This document shows, one piece after another, positions 42,893 through 52,041 of a stretch of 64,000 nt of DNA. The notes below the pieces were generated by a model. It worked only from the letters and a program-made list of their open reading frames with translations. It made no database searches and was not told the DNA's origin. The position numbers and the translations under genes were made by a program. Position 1 is the stretch's first letter. Each line of letters starts with the position of its first letter. Origin of the DNA: Rhizobium sp. BK313 (GTDB taxonomy: Bacteria; Pseudomonadota; Alphaproteobacteria; Rhizobiales; Rhizobiaceae). The stretch covers positions 248,001 to 312,000 of the forward strand of contig NZ_JACHZQ010000005.1 of NCBI RefSeq assembly GCF_014193655.1, in the 5' to 3' direction.

Positions 42893-44092
42893 ATGAGCAA
42901 ATACGCAATATGGTTGCGTTCATTGACGGACCTAGAGATGACAGCACTTCCTACAGATGATTTTACAGATCAAAGCTGCTCCGTCATTACCGATATGGGT
43001 CAGATGGCTGAGCTGGAAAGCGAATGGAACGAACTGTGGCTTAAAGCCAAAGGTTCCTTCTATCAAAGCTATTCGGTCTCATACCATAGCTGGAACGAAA
43101 TTTCCCGCCCAGCCGGACGTTCGCTCTTCTGCGTCATTGTTCGCGAAAAAGGCAAGCTGGTTCTTGTCTTTCCTTTAGTAAGATATCGCAACGGTCCGTG
43201 TTCGATGGTTCGCCCTCTCGGACCAGATGCCGCACAGACCACGGATGTGCTGGTCGATCCGCAATCGGATTACCGACGGAATATCAGGCTGGCATGGCGG
43301 ACAATCGAACGATCTTCCAAAGTCGACATCATCCGCATGCCATTTGTTAAGGTTGGATCGATCCTTGATGAATTGATCAATGAAAGGCGAAACCTTGCGT
43401 GCGAGGCCGACATCGCGCCCTTTGCCGATTTGCAGGATCAGACGAGTTGGGATGCCTATGCCAAAATAATTGGTGCGAACTCCCGCCAGCAGCTTAATCG
43501 GAAGCGGAAAAGGCTTTCCGAACTCGGCAACTTCGAGTTTATCGAAGTCGATCCGGTTACCGGTCCAACCTATGCAATCGAACTCATGGAGTGGATGTTC
43601 GCGCAGAAGAAAATATGGTCCGAGCGGGTCGGCAAGCACGGCCCCTGGATAACCTCAAAAGACTATCAAAACTTCATGTTCAAGTGGATCACCGATTCCA
43701 CCAATATCCAGAGGATGCGCATCTATGCCATCCTGATCGATAAAGTGCCGATCGCCATGAAACTGGCATCTTACAGCGTATCTCATCTGGATCTGATTAT
43801 CGCCGCGTTCCATTCGGATCCGCAATACGCGAAATATTCGCCAGGATTTGTGCTGGACGAATTCTGGATGAAGATTGTATTTGAAAAGCGCCTGAACGTT
43901 GATTTTGGCGCGGGCAACGAGCCCTACAAGTTGTTTTGGTCGAGAAACGTCAAAAACGACCTCGCAAGCTATCATATCCCGCAAACGTTGATCGGAAACA
44001 CGGCCACGCGATTGTGGCGCCTGAAGCGCGAAACGATCGCACACCTGGCCGAGCGTCGGAAGCGACAAACTGAGCTGGCAAATGCAGCTTAG
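42893..44092 (+). CDS. GNAT/CelD-like acyltransferase (Acetyltransf_6)
   Basis: 399 aa. Markers of the BioF2-like/CelD group: SEWNELWLKAKGSFYQSYSVSYHSWNE near residue 45, ANSRQQLNRKRKRLSELG, and the end VDFGAGNEPYKLFWSRNVKND. Codon use looks less GC-biased than in neighbours, and the preceding AT-rich gap suggests acquired DNA. ATG 42893 gives 399 aa; ATG 42938 is an alternative, and neither has a strong ribosome site. A role in acylating a surface polysaccharide is likely given the neighbours. Confidence 0.85.
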   Translation: MSKYAIWLRSLTDLEMTALPTDDFTDQSCSVITDMGQMAELESEWNELWLKAKGSFYQSYSVSYHSWNEISRPAGRSLFCVIVREKGKLVLVFPLVRYRNGPCSMVRPLGPDAAQTTDVLVDPQSDYRRNIRLAWRTIERSSKVDIIRMPFVKVGSILDELINERRNLACEADIAPFADLQDQTSWDAYAKIIGANSRQQLNRKRKRLSELGNFEFIEVDPVTGPTYAIELMEWMFAQKKIWSERVGKHGPWITSKDYQNFMFKWITDSTNIQRMRIYAILIDKVPIAMKLASYSVSHLDLIIAAFHSDPQYAKYSPGFVLDEFWMKIVFEKRLNVDFGAGNEPYKLFWSRNVKNDLASYHIPQTLIGNTATRLWRLKRETIAHLAERRKRQTELANAA

Positions 44093-44274
44093 TCGCTAGG
44101 CTCACCATCATTCTGCGAGATATCAGGGCGGCGGCGCCTTCCCCTGCCCTCTAAAATCCAGCCCCTAACCCAGCGGCCAAGTGCTGGTTCCGGCCTCCCG
44201 CCCGCGAGGGCAAAATAGACTTCAGACAACCCAAAACGCTCGCAATATCCGGCACTTGCTATATACTTGCCCCC

Positions 44275-44943
44275 ATGAGGCTGCTGATCGTCGAAGACAA
44301 CCGCGAACTGGCGTCCTGGCTCGGCAAGGCGCTGCGTCAGGCGCAATATGCCGTCGACATCGCCTATGACGGCGAGGATGCCGAGCACATGTTGAAAGTG
44401 GCGGGTTACGCGGTCGTCATCCTCGATCTGTCGCTGCCGAAAATCGATGGTTTGACGCTGCTGAAACGGTTGCGCCAGGGCGGCAACAAGGTGCCGGTCA
44501 TCATCTTGACGGCCAATGCCAGCCTCGACGGACGGGTCGCCGGGCTCGATAGCGGTGCCGACGACTATCTCGCCAAACCCTTTGAAATCGCCGAGCTGGA
44601 AGCCCGCATCCGCGCTGTCGTCCGCCGCGGCCATGACCGCGCCGCGCCCGAAATCGCCGTCGGCGACCTGCTGTTCGACGGCGGCACGCGGCAGTTCTTT
44701 CTCGGCGGAGAAACCCTGGCACTGACGCCGCGCGAACATGCCGTGCTCGAACATCTCGTCATGAAGGTCGGCACGACGGTGACCAAGACCGCGCTTTCGG
44801 AAAGCGTTTTCGGCTTCGACGATCTTGCCGACACCAGCGCCATCGAAATCTACGTTCACCGTGTCCGCAAGAAACTCGAAGGCAGCGCCGTGCAGATCGC
44901 CACGCTGCGCGGCCTCGGTTATCTCCTTCGCCATGCGCAATGA
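44275..44943 (+). CDS. OmpR-family response regulator (TctD-like)
   Basis: 222 aa. Receiver with Glu7-Asp8, phospho-acceptor Asp51 (VVILDLSLPK), Lys in DYLAKPFEIAELEARI; winged helix from about 125 (TPREHAVLEHLVMKVGTTVTK, SAIEIYVHRVRKKLEG, TLRGLGYLL). Overlaps its kinase by 11 bases. The TctE-type N domain of the kinase suggests a TctD-like regulator. Confidence 0.93.
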   Translation: MRLLIVEDNRELASWLGKALRQAQYAVDIAYDGEDAEHMLKVAGYAVVILDLSLPKIDGLTLLKRLRQGGNKVPVIILTANASLDGRVAGLDSGADDYLAKPFEIAELEARIRAVVRRGHDRAAPEIAVGDLLFDGGTRQFFLGGETLALTPREHAVLEHLVMKVGTTVTKTALSESVFGFDDLADTSAIEIYVHRVRKKLEGSAVQIATLRGLGYLLRHAQ

Positions 44944-46348
44944 TGCAGTCCGCCCACACAAAGGACGCCTGCGCCGCGCCATCTCGGGGCTGACCGCCAG
45001 CCTGCGTGCGCAACTGTTTGCCTGGGTGGTGCTGACGCTGATCGGGGCGATCTGCATCAATCTCTACCTCAGTTTCCATTCGGCGAACGCCACCTCGGAT
45101 CTCGTCACCGACCATACGCTGCTTGCCTCGGCCCGTGTTATCGCCGAAGCTGTCCATGTCGACGCCAATGGCACCGTTCAGGTCGACATTCCCCCCGCCG
45201 CACTCGAGATGTTCGATACCGGCTATGGCGATCGAGTCTTCTATCAGGTGGTGACCGCCTGGGGGAACCTGGTCGCCGGCTATCCCGATCTGCCGCAGCC
45301 GAAGAGACAGCAGATCGGCGAAGATACGGTATTTCGTGCCGATCAGGTGCGGGTAATGATGCTGAACCACCCGATCGTCGGCCTCGGCGAAGACAGCACG
45401 ATTTCCGTCACCGTCGCGGTCACCCACAACAGCCAATACGCCATGCGCAGCAGGCTATGGCTGTCGGACTTCACCAAGCAGCTCGTGCTGGTGCTGCTCG
45501 CCGGTCTGGTGACCATTATCGGCCTGCAGCGCGGTCTGGCGCCGGTGCTGCGGCTGCGCGACGCCGTGCGCGAACGCGGCCGCCAGCGGCTCGATCCGCT
45601 GGAGCCTGACATGGTGCAGAGCGAGCTGCGCCCTCTGGTCCATGCCCTTAACGATCACATGGAGCGGGTGCAGAACCAGATGGCGGCGCAGCGCCGCTTC
45701 GTCTCCAACGCCGCGCATCAGCTACGCACACCGCTCGCCCTGATCTCGACGCAGGCGAGCGTGGCGGCGCGCGAGGACGACACCATCAGGCGCGACGAGG
45801 CGCTGACGGCGCTGCGCTCCAGCACGAAGCAGGTGACACGGCTGGCAAGCCAGCTTCTTACCCTGTCGCGGGCCGAACCCGGCAGTCGCCGGCCGCGCAG
45901 CGACACGATCGACCTCGTCGCCACAGCCCGGCAAGTCCTGGAGAACCTGGCGGAGGAAGCCCTGAGGCGCAATATCGATTTGGGATTGGAGGCCGATGGC
46001 GTGCCGGTCCACGTCGAAGGTGACGGCACCATGCTGCGCGAGATGCTGGTCAATCTCGTCGACAACGCCCTGCGTTATACCCCGGCGGACGGAAGGGTCA
46101 CGGTCGGCGTTGCGCGAGAAGGCGACGAGGCCGTGCTATGGGTGGAGGACAACGGCCCAGGTATTCCGGAGGCCGAGCGGGCCCAAGTCTTCGAGCGTTT
46201 CTACCGGATTATCGGCACGGAGCCGGAGGGCAGCGGTCTCGGGCTCGCCATCGTCCGCGAAGTAGTCGACGGCGCCGGCGGTACTGTCACGCTCGGCGAC
46301 GCGACCGGCGGCGGTCTGCTGGTGACCGTAAGGTTGCCGGCGGTTTGA
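44933..46348 (+). CDS. Sensor histidine kinase with TctE-like N-terminal domain
   Basis: 471 aa. The first helix and following AWVVLTLIGAICINLYLSF, DLVTDHTLLASARVIAEAV match the 2CSK_N domain of TctE kinases, which sense tri- or dicarboxylates. Then a second helix (LVLVLLAGLVTIIGL), NAAHQLRTPLALI (phospho-His), NLVDNALRYTP, DNGPGIPEAE and GSGLGLAIV. No tctABC transporter genes are next to it, so its target is not evident. The 3' end lies inside a 15-bp perfect hairpin. Confidence 0.93.
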   Translation: MRNDAVRPHKGRLRRAISGLTASLRAQLFAWVVLTLIGAICINLYLSFHSANATSDLVTDHTLLASARVIAEAVHVDANGTVQVDIPPAALEMFDTGYGDRVFYQVVTAWGNLVAGYPDLPQPKRQQIGEDTVFRADQVRVMMLNHPIVGLGEDSTISVTVAVTHNSQYAMRSRLWLSDFTKQLVLVLLAGLVTIIGLQRGLAPVLRLRDAVRERGRQRLDPLEPDMVQSELRPLVHALNDHMERVQNQMAAQRRFVSNAAHQLRTPLALISTQASVAAREDDTIRRDEALTALRSSTKQVTRLASQLLTLSRAEPGSRRPRSDTIDLVATARQVLENLAEEALRRNIDLGLEADGVPVHVEGDGTMLREMLVNLVDNALRYTPADGRVTVGVAREGDEAVLWVEDNGPGIPEAERAQVFERFYRIIGTEPEGSGLGLAIVREVVDGAGGTVTLGDATGGGLLVTVRLPAV

Positions 46349-46370
46349 CCGATTCCAAACCGCCGGCAAC
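46333..46370. terminator. Perfect 15-bp hairpin between convergent genes
   Basis: GTTGCCGGCGGTTTG (46333-46347) pairs perfectly with CAAACCGCCGGCAAC (46356-46370), loop of eight. It contains the last codons and stop of the kinase gene and lies 19 bases from the stop of the convergent ATPase gene. There is no T-run on either side, so it is a strong structure but not a textbook terminator. Confidence 0.6.
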
Positions 46371-46388
46371 CAGGAATCAGCCGGATCG

Positions 46389-47102
46389 TTATCCTGCCGC
46401 CCGAAGCTGGACCTCGCCCTTGTTCAGGAAAAATGTCTTGTCGAACAGCGCCAGATCCAGCGGATTGGGCAAGCGGACATCCTTCAGATCGGGATAGGCT
46501 TTTACCGACGGATCATAGGACCGATCGATCTGCGAGATGAAGACGAGGATCAAACCTCTTTCACGCGCGAAGGACCTCAACGCCCGAACCTGCACCATCA
46601 ATTCCGGCTTTTGCCGGTTCTGGTCGAGTATCTGCAGATAGTCGATGACCACCAGCGTTCCCCTGGGCGCCGATGCCAGCCTCTCCATGATATAGTCGGC
46701 GCTGATCGCGTCGGAGCTGTCGAATTCGAACAGGCCTTCGAAATGCTCGAACTCCACGCCGATCGCCCGAAAGCGACCCTCAATGTCCCTCTCGGTATAT
46801 TCCAGCGAAAAGAAGACGCCTCGATTGCCTGATCTCATCGCCTCGACGGTCAGCCTGAGGCTCATCAAGGTTTTGCCTTGCAGCGGGCGGCCGCCCACAA
46901 GTACCAGATCGCCGTGGTCCAACTGTGCGAAGATTTCACCGGCGGGCGTCGTCGCATCCGCTCTCGTCGCAAGCAAGCTCCAGCCGCGGAAGCCCTCTTC
47001 GGCGGCTATCCGGTCAAGCGCTTCGTGCAAGGGGATTTTCTGCTCGCGCGACAACAGTCGCGCCTTGCGTTTCAAACGATAAAGTGGGCTAGAAAGCCTC
47101 AT
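46389..47102 (-). CDS. DnaB/RecA-like ATPase, helicase-type
   Basis: 237 aa from ATG 47102, with AGGAGG nine bases upstream. Walker A is GGRPLQGKT (70-78), Walker B VVIDYLQILD (151-160), and the QID and FLNKG segments resemble the DnaB C-terminal domain. The first 45 residues (RLKRKARLLSREQKIPLHEALDRIAAEEGFRGW) are a small helical domain. The protein lacks the DnaB N-terminal primase-binding domain and is half its size, so a role as replicative helicase is unlikely. Rhizobial homologues are listed as DNA helicase; the real job is unknown. Confidence 0.82.
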   Translation of the reverse strand: MRLSSPLYRLKRKARLLSREQKIPLHEALDRIAAEEGFRGWSLLATRADATTPAGEIFAQLDHGDLVLVGGRPLQGKTLMSLRLTVEAMRSGNRGVFFSLEYTERDIEGRFRAIGVEFEHFEGLFEFDSSDAISADYIMERLASAPRGTLVVIDYLQILDQNRQKPELMVQVRALRSFARERGLILVFISQIDRSYDPSVKAYPDLKDVRLPNPLDLALFDKTFFLNKGEVQLRAAG

Positions 47103-47578
47103 GTAAAAACCTCCTATTGCGAGCAACGATCGCAATCCCTCCTTATGCTTGGCGCTCGAACAGTCGGTTCGATGATCGATCAGCCCCGCATGAATGATAC
47201 TTTCCCAGACGGAGGGGGGAGGCATGGGCTTTGCCGAGATCAGACCATAAACTGATTCTCGCCCGGAGAAAATTGCGCGATTGGGCAGCAAGTGCCACCC
47301 AGTGGTTCGGCCGCATATGGATGGCAACTTTGCGCCAAAAGCAGACATGCGCTCCCCACGGAGCGGTGACCGATTTGGGCCGAGAGCAGTCGGGCCGCTA
47401 TGAAATGAAAAGACGCGGATAGCGGACTTTTCCTAAGCCAAAAAGTCCGCTATTCGAAGATTCAGAAGATTGGGCTAGAGTAGACGGGCCCCGTGTCGAC
47501 TTGAACTTTTGAGTGCTTCCCGCGACGCGTCCGACGCAGAAGCGGGTAGTCTCCGTCATGCCTGGATCCGTTCCCGAC
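47103..47578. other. Intergenic gap of 476 bases with strong hairpin
   Basis: The main feature is a 13-bp perfect inverted repeat, ATAGCGGACTTTT (47419-47431) and AAAAGTCCGCTAT (47441-47453), with a nine-base loop. It lies between two minus-strand genes and could end the NmrA transcript or be a small repeat element. The rest shows no supported gene; short frames here lack family features. Confidence 0.55.
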
Positions 47579-48451
47579 TTACGCCTTAGCGGCGTTCTGT
47601 ACAGCCGCGAAGACATCGCGTGCGGACGTTGTACCCGCTACGTGCTCCGTACCCTCGACTCCGAGGGCCATCCATCCTGCATTCACGGCCTCAAACATTT
47701 CTTCGGCAGGTCCGGTGCGGTCCTTCGGGATGCCGAACTGCTCGAACGCTTCCGCCCACCCTGCACGCGGGACTGCAAAGGCTTTCACGTCGAGTTTCAG
47801 GACTTCACCCAATTGCGCCGCGACTTCATCCGCGCTGACCATCGAACCAAGCTCGATGACGCGCTGTCCTGACCAGGCTGGCCCGGTCAAAAGGGTTGCG
47901 ACCTCCGCGCCGATGTCGTTCGTCGCGACCATGGTCGATTTCCGGTCTGTCGGATTATAGTAGACCGGTAGCATGCCACCTTGGGCGACGTGCAAGCCGT
48001 AAAGGAAGTTTTCGAAGAAGCCGCCTGCGCGCACAAAGGTGACCGGAGATGCCAGATTGCGAAAACCTTGCTCCAGAAGCGACAGCGCGGTGATCATCCC
48101 AAGCCCGCTGGTTCTGTTTGCACCCATCGACGAGAGCGCCACCACTCGCGGCGGCGCTGCCTTGGTGAGCGCTGCGACATAGTTCGCAATCACGCTCTTT
48201 GCTTCTTTGTAGTCAGGCGAAGGCGCCCATACAGAAGGCAACATAACAAACGCACCTTCAACGCCGTTGAGCGCCTGCTCGATGGCTGCCGAGTCATTCC
48301 AATCGCCGTCTACCAGCTCCACGCCTTGGGCCGCCCAACTAGCCGCCTTTTCGCGATTGCGGACGAGCGCGCGTACCTTATTGCCTTGTGCCAACAGATG
48401 TTGTGCCGTTGCACCACCGACTTTTCCGGTAATTCCCATTACTAAAAACAT
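47579..48451 (-). CDS. NmrA-family NAD(P)-binding protein
   Basis: 290-aa atypical SDR. The cofactor motif MGITGKVGGATAQHLL (about 5-20) and ALVRNREKA mark the NmrA/quinone oxidoreductase type (QOR2-like). No Tyr-x3-Lys active site is evident. AGGAGA is nine bases from the start. It is 45 bases after the DoxX-like gene and probably shares its promoter, with the divergent LysR gene as regulator. Redox sensing or quinone reduction is the likely role. Confidence 0.9.
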   Translation of the reverse strand: MFLVMGITGKVGGATAQHLLAQGNKVRALVRNREKAASWAAQGVELVDGDWNDSAAIEQALNGVEGAFVMLPSVWAPSPDYKEAKSVIANYVAALTKAAPPRVVALSSMGANRTSGLGMITALSLLEQGFRNLASPVTFVRAGGFFENFLYGLHVAQGGMLPVYYNPTDRKSTMVATNDIGAEVATLLTGPAWSGQRVIELGSMVSADEVAAQLGEVLKLDVKAFAVPRAGWAEAFEQFGIPKDRTGPAEEMFEAVNAGWMALGVEGTEHVAGTTSARDVFAAVQNAAKA

Positions 48452-48496
48452 GCGTTTTCTCCTGATTTTTAGGGACACAATAATGCCCCTGTTGGT

Positions 48497-48919
48497 TCAT
48501 TGGATGAGCGGCAAAATGGCCCGGATACGGGGATCGCGCAGATAGAGGCCGCCCCATGTCATCGCGCCCAGAAGCAGGGAAATAAGTTCCGGCGGCGATC
48601 CCAACTCACCGATGCGCACATGGGCGCAGATGGCACCTCCCAGAAAGCCAGTCACCAGGATCGCACCGAGGACAGTGGTGGCCGGAATGGCGTAAAGGAT
48701 GGCGCAGGCGAGTATGATCGGGCCCACCACATGGGTCAGGCCCATCGCGAACCCGGTTTCCTGCAACATGCTCGCAATCTGTGCCGGTGCGAAAAGCTGA
48801 ATAAAGCCATCCGCTACCAGAGCGATAACCACAATCGCGCTCATTATCCGGCCGGCCCAAAGGGCGCGATGCAAGGCTTTGGTTTCAGGCAACTGATGCA
48901 GGATCATAGTTTTGGACAC
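48497..48919 (-). CDS. DoxX-like small membrane protein
   Basis: 140 aa with four helices (IMSAIVVIALVADGFIQLF, GLTHVVGPIILACAILYAIP, TTVLGAILVTGFLGGAICAHVRIG, ELISLLLGAMTWGGLYLRD). It fits the DoxX-like family common beside NmrA or LysR genes. The start is GTG 48919 with GGAG eight bases upstream; ATG 48907 is an alternative. Possibly a quinone-linked membrane component. Confidence 0.87.
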   Translation of the reverse strand: MSKTMILHQLPETKALHRALWAGRIMSAIVVIALVADGFIQLFAPAQIASMLQETGFAMGLTHVVGPIILACAILYAIPATTVLGAILVTGFLGGAICAHVRIGELGSPPELISLLLGAMTWGGLYLRDPRIRAILPLIQ

Positions 48920-49001
48920 TTGTCGTTCTCCGATGTGGTCATCTAATTTCGAAGGCTACTGTGTCTCTCAGATATGATAAATGCCTAGGGACCGAACTCA
49001 C

Positions 49002-49021
49002 TGTTCTCTTTAATGTGAACA
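49002..49021. promoter_or_regulatory. LysR-type palindrome TGTTC-N10-GAACA
   Basis: Arms TGTTC (49002-49006) and GAACA (49017-49021) with ten bases between, in the divergent promoter of the DoxX-NmrA operon and the LysR gene, 16 bases before the LysR start. The geometry fits the LysR T-N11-A rule. Confidence 0.55.
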
Positions 49022-49037
49022 ATACCGAGGCACGAAA

Positions 49038-49943
49038 ATGCAGAATCTCGAACCCATCCTCATTTTTGTAACGGTAGCGGAAATGGGGAGCTTCACTCAC
49101 GCAGCCGATAGCCTGGGCATCCAAAAGGGAAGGGCGTCAATGGCGATCCGGAAGCTGGAAGAAGATGTCGGTGTCAGGCTCCTGCACCGGACGACGCGCA
49201 GCGTGCAGTTGACGGAGGACGGGCGCGCATTTCATGCCCGTGCCCGCGATCTGCTTGCTGAAGTCGATGACCTACACTCGATGTTCGCAGGCGATCGCGT
49301 AGCACTTCGCGGGCGTTTACGGGTCGATCTTCCGACCGAGGTTGCGCGCACAACGATCGTGCCGGCCTTGCCGGATTTCATGGCGACTCACCCCGAGTTG
49401 GAGCTCGAGATGTCAAGTACGGATCGGCAAGTTGATCTGGTTCAAGAAGGGTTTGACTGCGTATTGCGCCTCGGTCCCATTAGGGACGAGACGCTGATTG
49501 CCCGCCCGCTAGGCCTGTTGCGTATGGTCAACGCTGCCAGTCCCGCCTATCTGGCGCGCTATGGCGTCCCTCTATCGCTAGAAGATCTCCAGCGCCAGGG
49601 GCATCGGACAATTCATTTTTCGACGATGCTGGGCGCAAGACCCTATGGATGGGAATATCCGGATGGCGACAGCTACGCGACGCTTCAGTTGCCAGGTGCG
49701 CTACACGTCAACAGCGCGCAGACCTACGACGCCGCTGCCCTCGCCGGCCTTGGCCTAATTCAGGCGCCACTCTTGGGAATTGGCCAATACTTTGAGAGTG
49801 GAGCGCTTGTGGAGATCATGCCCGATTTTCGTCGCCGGGCGATCGCCGTTTCCCTCGTTGTAGCACATCGGAGCAATCTGTCGCGCCGAGTCCGCGCATT
49901 CATGAAATGGATCGAAGATGTGCTGACGCCGTATCTGGAATAG
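49038..49943 (+). CDS. LysR-family transcriptional regulator
   Basis: 301 aa. HTH residues 3-62 (LEPILIFVTVAEMGSFTHAADSLGIQKGRASMAIRKLEEDVGVRLLHRTTRS), then the effector domain (LRGRLRVDLPTEVARTTIVPALPDFMATHPELELEMSSTDRQVDLVQEGFDCVLRLG). Close to the CrgA/DmlR-like branch. Divergent from the DoxX-NmrA operon, its probable target. Confidence 0.94.
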   Translation: MQNLEPILIFVTVAEMGSFTHAADSLGIQKGRASMAIRKLEEDVGVRLLHRTTRSVQLTEDGRAFHARARDLLAEVDDLHSMFAGDRVALRGRLRVDLPTEVARTTIVPALPDFMATHPELELEMSSTDRQVDLVQEGFDCVLRLGPIRDETLIARPLGLLRMVNAASPAYLARYGVPLSLEDLQRQGHRTIHFSTMLGARPYGWEYPDGDSYATLQLPGALHVNSAQTYDAAALAGLGLIQAPLLGIGQYFESGALVEIMPDFRRRAIAVSLVVAHRSNLSRRVRAFMKWIEDVLTPYLE

Positions 49944-50176
49944 ATGGCCGCTTTCGGGACGACTCACTTTGCCCGAGAATGTCGAGGATGCAGGCGCAAA
50001 GCCGTCCTTTAATGGCTGGACTGTCAATGTCCGCTATGGGCCGCCGCCGTGAGAAGGCGTCTCCTTCACGCCAAGTTTTATCTTGGTGGCGGCTGTTACG
50101 GAATTCCGGATAAATGTTCCCGTAAGTGTCTTCGCATAGCCGTCGTCCACGATGGGGCAGCGCCTAGCTGACGGCA

Positions 50177-50206
50177 AAAAAAGAGGCCGGGTGGGGGGCC
50201 CGGCCT
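50177..50206 (-). terminator. Rho-independent terminator of ABC transporter operon
   Basis: AGGCCGGG (50184-50191) pairs with CCCGGCCT (50199-50206). On the minus strand the hairpin is followed by a run of seven T (A-run at 50176-50182). It is about 28 bases past the stop of the permease gene. Confidence 0.85.
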
Positions 50207-50233
50207 TGGGAGTTAACTGAATGCCTTGGCGGC

Positions 50234-51115
50234 TTATTGCACATCCATATGCTGCTGCGGACGCCATCTGGTGATACGATTTTCGACGAGCGTCATCACG
50301 TATTCGGCGCCAAGCGTCACCAGCATCACCAGGATGATCGCGGCATAGAGGCCGGCAGCGTCGTAGGTGCCCTTGGCGATCGAGATGAGGTAGCCGATAC
50401 CGGCGAGAGAGCCGACGAATTCGCCGACAATCGCACCGATGATGGCGAACGAGAAGGAGATGTGCAGGCTCGCAAAAATCCAGCTCATCGCCGACGGCAG
50501 GATCACGTTGCGAGTGACTTTCCAGTTCGAGGCGCCGAGGATGCGGGCATTGGCGATCATGTTGCGGTCGGCCTCACGCACACCTTGGAAGGCGTTGGCG
50601 AAGACGACGAAGAACACCATGATGAAGGCGAGCGCTACCTTGGAGGCAAGCCCGAGGCCCATGATCATGACGAAGATCGGCGCCAGAACGACACGCGGGA
50701 TCGAGTTGATCGCCTTGATGTAGATCGACAGAATGTCGGAAAGCAGCTTGTTGCGGCCGAGCGCCACGCCGACCAGCACACCGGTGACCGAGCCGATGAC
50801 AAAGCCAATCAGCGCTTCTTCCATGGTGACGCCGAGGTGGTACCAAAGCGATCCGCTTTCGGTGCCTTCAGTGATCCATTCATAGAGCCTAAGGCCAATG
50901 CCGGTCGGGCTGGAATAGAAGAACGGGTCGATCCAGTGCAGGTCCGAGGAAAGCTGCCACAGGCCAAGGATCGCCACGAGGATCGCGACCTGCCAGAAAA
51001 GGACGACGTATTTGCGGCGCTTGATCGCTTTCAGCGCCGCGGCTTCGATTTCCGCGTCCGAGGTGCCGGTGCGGAAGATCGGGGCATTGCCTGCCTCAAG
51101 GGCTGTATTTGCCAT
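50234..51115 (-). CDS. ABC transporter permease (SsuC/TauC/NrtB type)
   Basis: 293-aa inner-membrane permease with six helices. The EAA loop reads GASNWKVTRNVILPSAMSW. GGAGG precedes ATG 51115 by seven bases. It is the third gene of a substrate-binding protein / ATPase / permease operon. The family takes up sulfonates, nitrate, cyanate, thiamine precursors or similar compounds; the substrate cannot be fixed here. Confidence 0.93.
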   Translation of the reverse strand: MANTALEAGNAPIFRTGTSDAEIEAAALKAIKRRKYVVLFWQVAILVAILGLWQLSSDLHWIDPFFYSSPTGIGLRLYEWITEGTESGSLWYHLGVTMEEALIGFVIGSVTGVLVGVALGRNKLLSDILSIYIKAINSIPRVVLAPIFVMIMGLGLASKVALAFIMVFFVVFANAFQGVREADRNMIANARILGASNWKVTRNVILPSAMSWIFASLHISFSFAIIGAIVGEFVGSLAGIGYLISIAKGTYDAAGLYAAIILVMLVTLGAEYVMTLVENRITRWRPQQHMDVQ

Positions 51116-51128
51116 GATCAATCCTCCC

Positions 51129-51947
51129 TTATGCCGCTTCGGCGGCGCGGCGATAGCTGGTTTCGACCTCTTCGCGGAGGTCGTCCCAGATCGTCTTGCA
51201 GTAGTCGATGAAGTTCTGCTCGTAGCGGATCTCCGAGACGACGCGCGGACGCGGCAGGTCGATCGTATAGACCGACTTCACCGTCGCTGGCCCAGCCGTA
51301 AGCACATAGACCTTGTCGGCGAGCGCCACGGCCTCTTCGAGGTCGTGCGTGACGAAAACCACCGAAGCCTGGCGTTCGGCCCAGAGCTTCAGGAGCTCCT
51401 CATGCATCACCGTGCGGGTCTGCACGTCGAGCGCCGAGAACGGTTCATCCATCAGCAGGATTTCGGGCTCATTTATGAAGGTTTGCGCCAGCGACACGCG
51501 CTTGCGCATGCCACCCGAGAGCTGATGCGGATAGTGATGCAGGAATTTCGTGAGGCCGACGCGAGCGAGCCAGTCCTTGGCGCTCTTCTCCGCCTCCGCC
51601 GCCGATTTGCCGCGAAACAACGGGCCGGACATGACATTGTCGATGACGTTCTTCCAGGGAAAAAGCGCATCCGTCTGGAAGACGAAGCCGACGCGTGGAT
51701 CAATGCCGTTGACGGGACCACCCATGAGGCGGACTTCGCCGGCACTCGGCTTGGCAAGACCGGTAACGAGATTGAGGGTGGTCGACTTGCCGCAGCCGGT
51801 CGGGCCGACGACGGCGACGAATTCGCCCCGCTCGACGGTCATGTTGAAATCGCGCAGCGCCGTCAACGATTTGCCGGTCGGGGATACGAAACGGCGGCTG
51901 ACATTGATGAGCTCGATCGCCGGCGTCCGGCGTCCATCCTGTTGCAT
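51129..51947 (-). CDS. ABC transporter ATP-binding protein (SsuB/TauB type)
   Basis: 272 aa from ATG 51947. Walker A GPTGCGKST (about 46-54), Q-loop FVFQTDALFPWKNV, signature LSGGMRKRVSLAQ, Walker B ILLMDEPFSALD, switch His in FVTHDLEEA. Overall like TauB/SsuB/NrtD. It drives the permease gene 13 bases downstream. Confidence 0.95.
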   Translation of the reverse strand: MQQDGRRTPAIELINVSRRFVSPTGKSLTALRDFNMTVERGEFVAVVGPTGCGKSTTLNLVTGLAKPSAGEVRLMGGPVNGIDPRVGFVFQTDALFPWKNVIDNVMSGPLFRGKSAAEAEKSAKDWLARVGLTKFLHHYPHQLSGGMRKRVSLAQTFINEPEILLMDEPFSALDVQTRTVMHEELLKLWAERQASVVFVTHDLEEAVALADKVYVLTAGPATVKSVYTIDLPRPRVVSEIRYEQNFIDYCKTIWDDLREEVETSYRRAAEAA

Positions 51948-52041
51948 GGTGCTGATCCTGACGCGTGCCTTTGGGCGTGCACGCAAAGCCCGAGATCGGA
52001 TGCCGCCTCCGGTTGCGACCAGAGGCGGCGCGATGAAGCGC

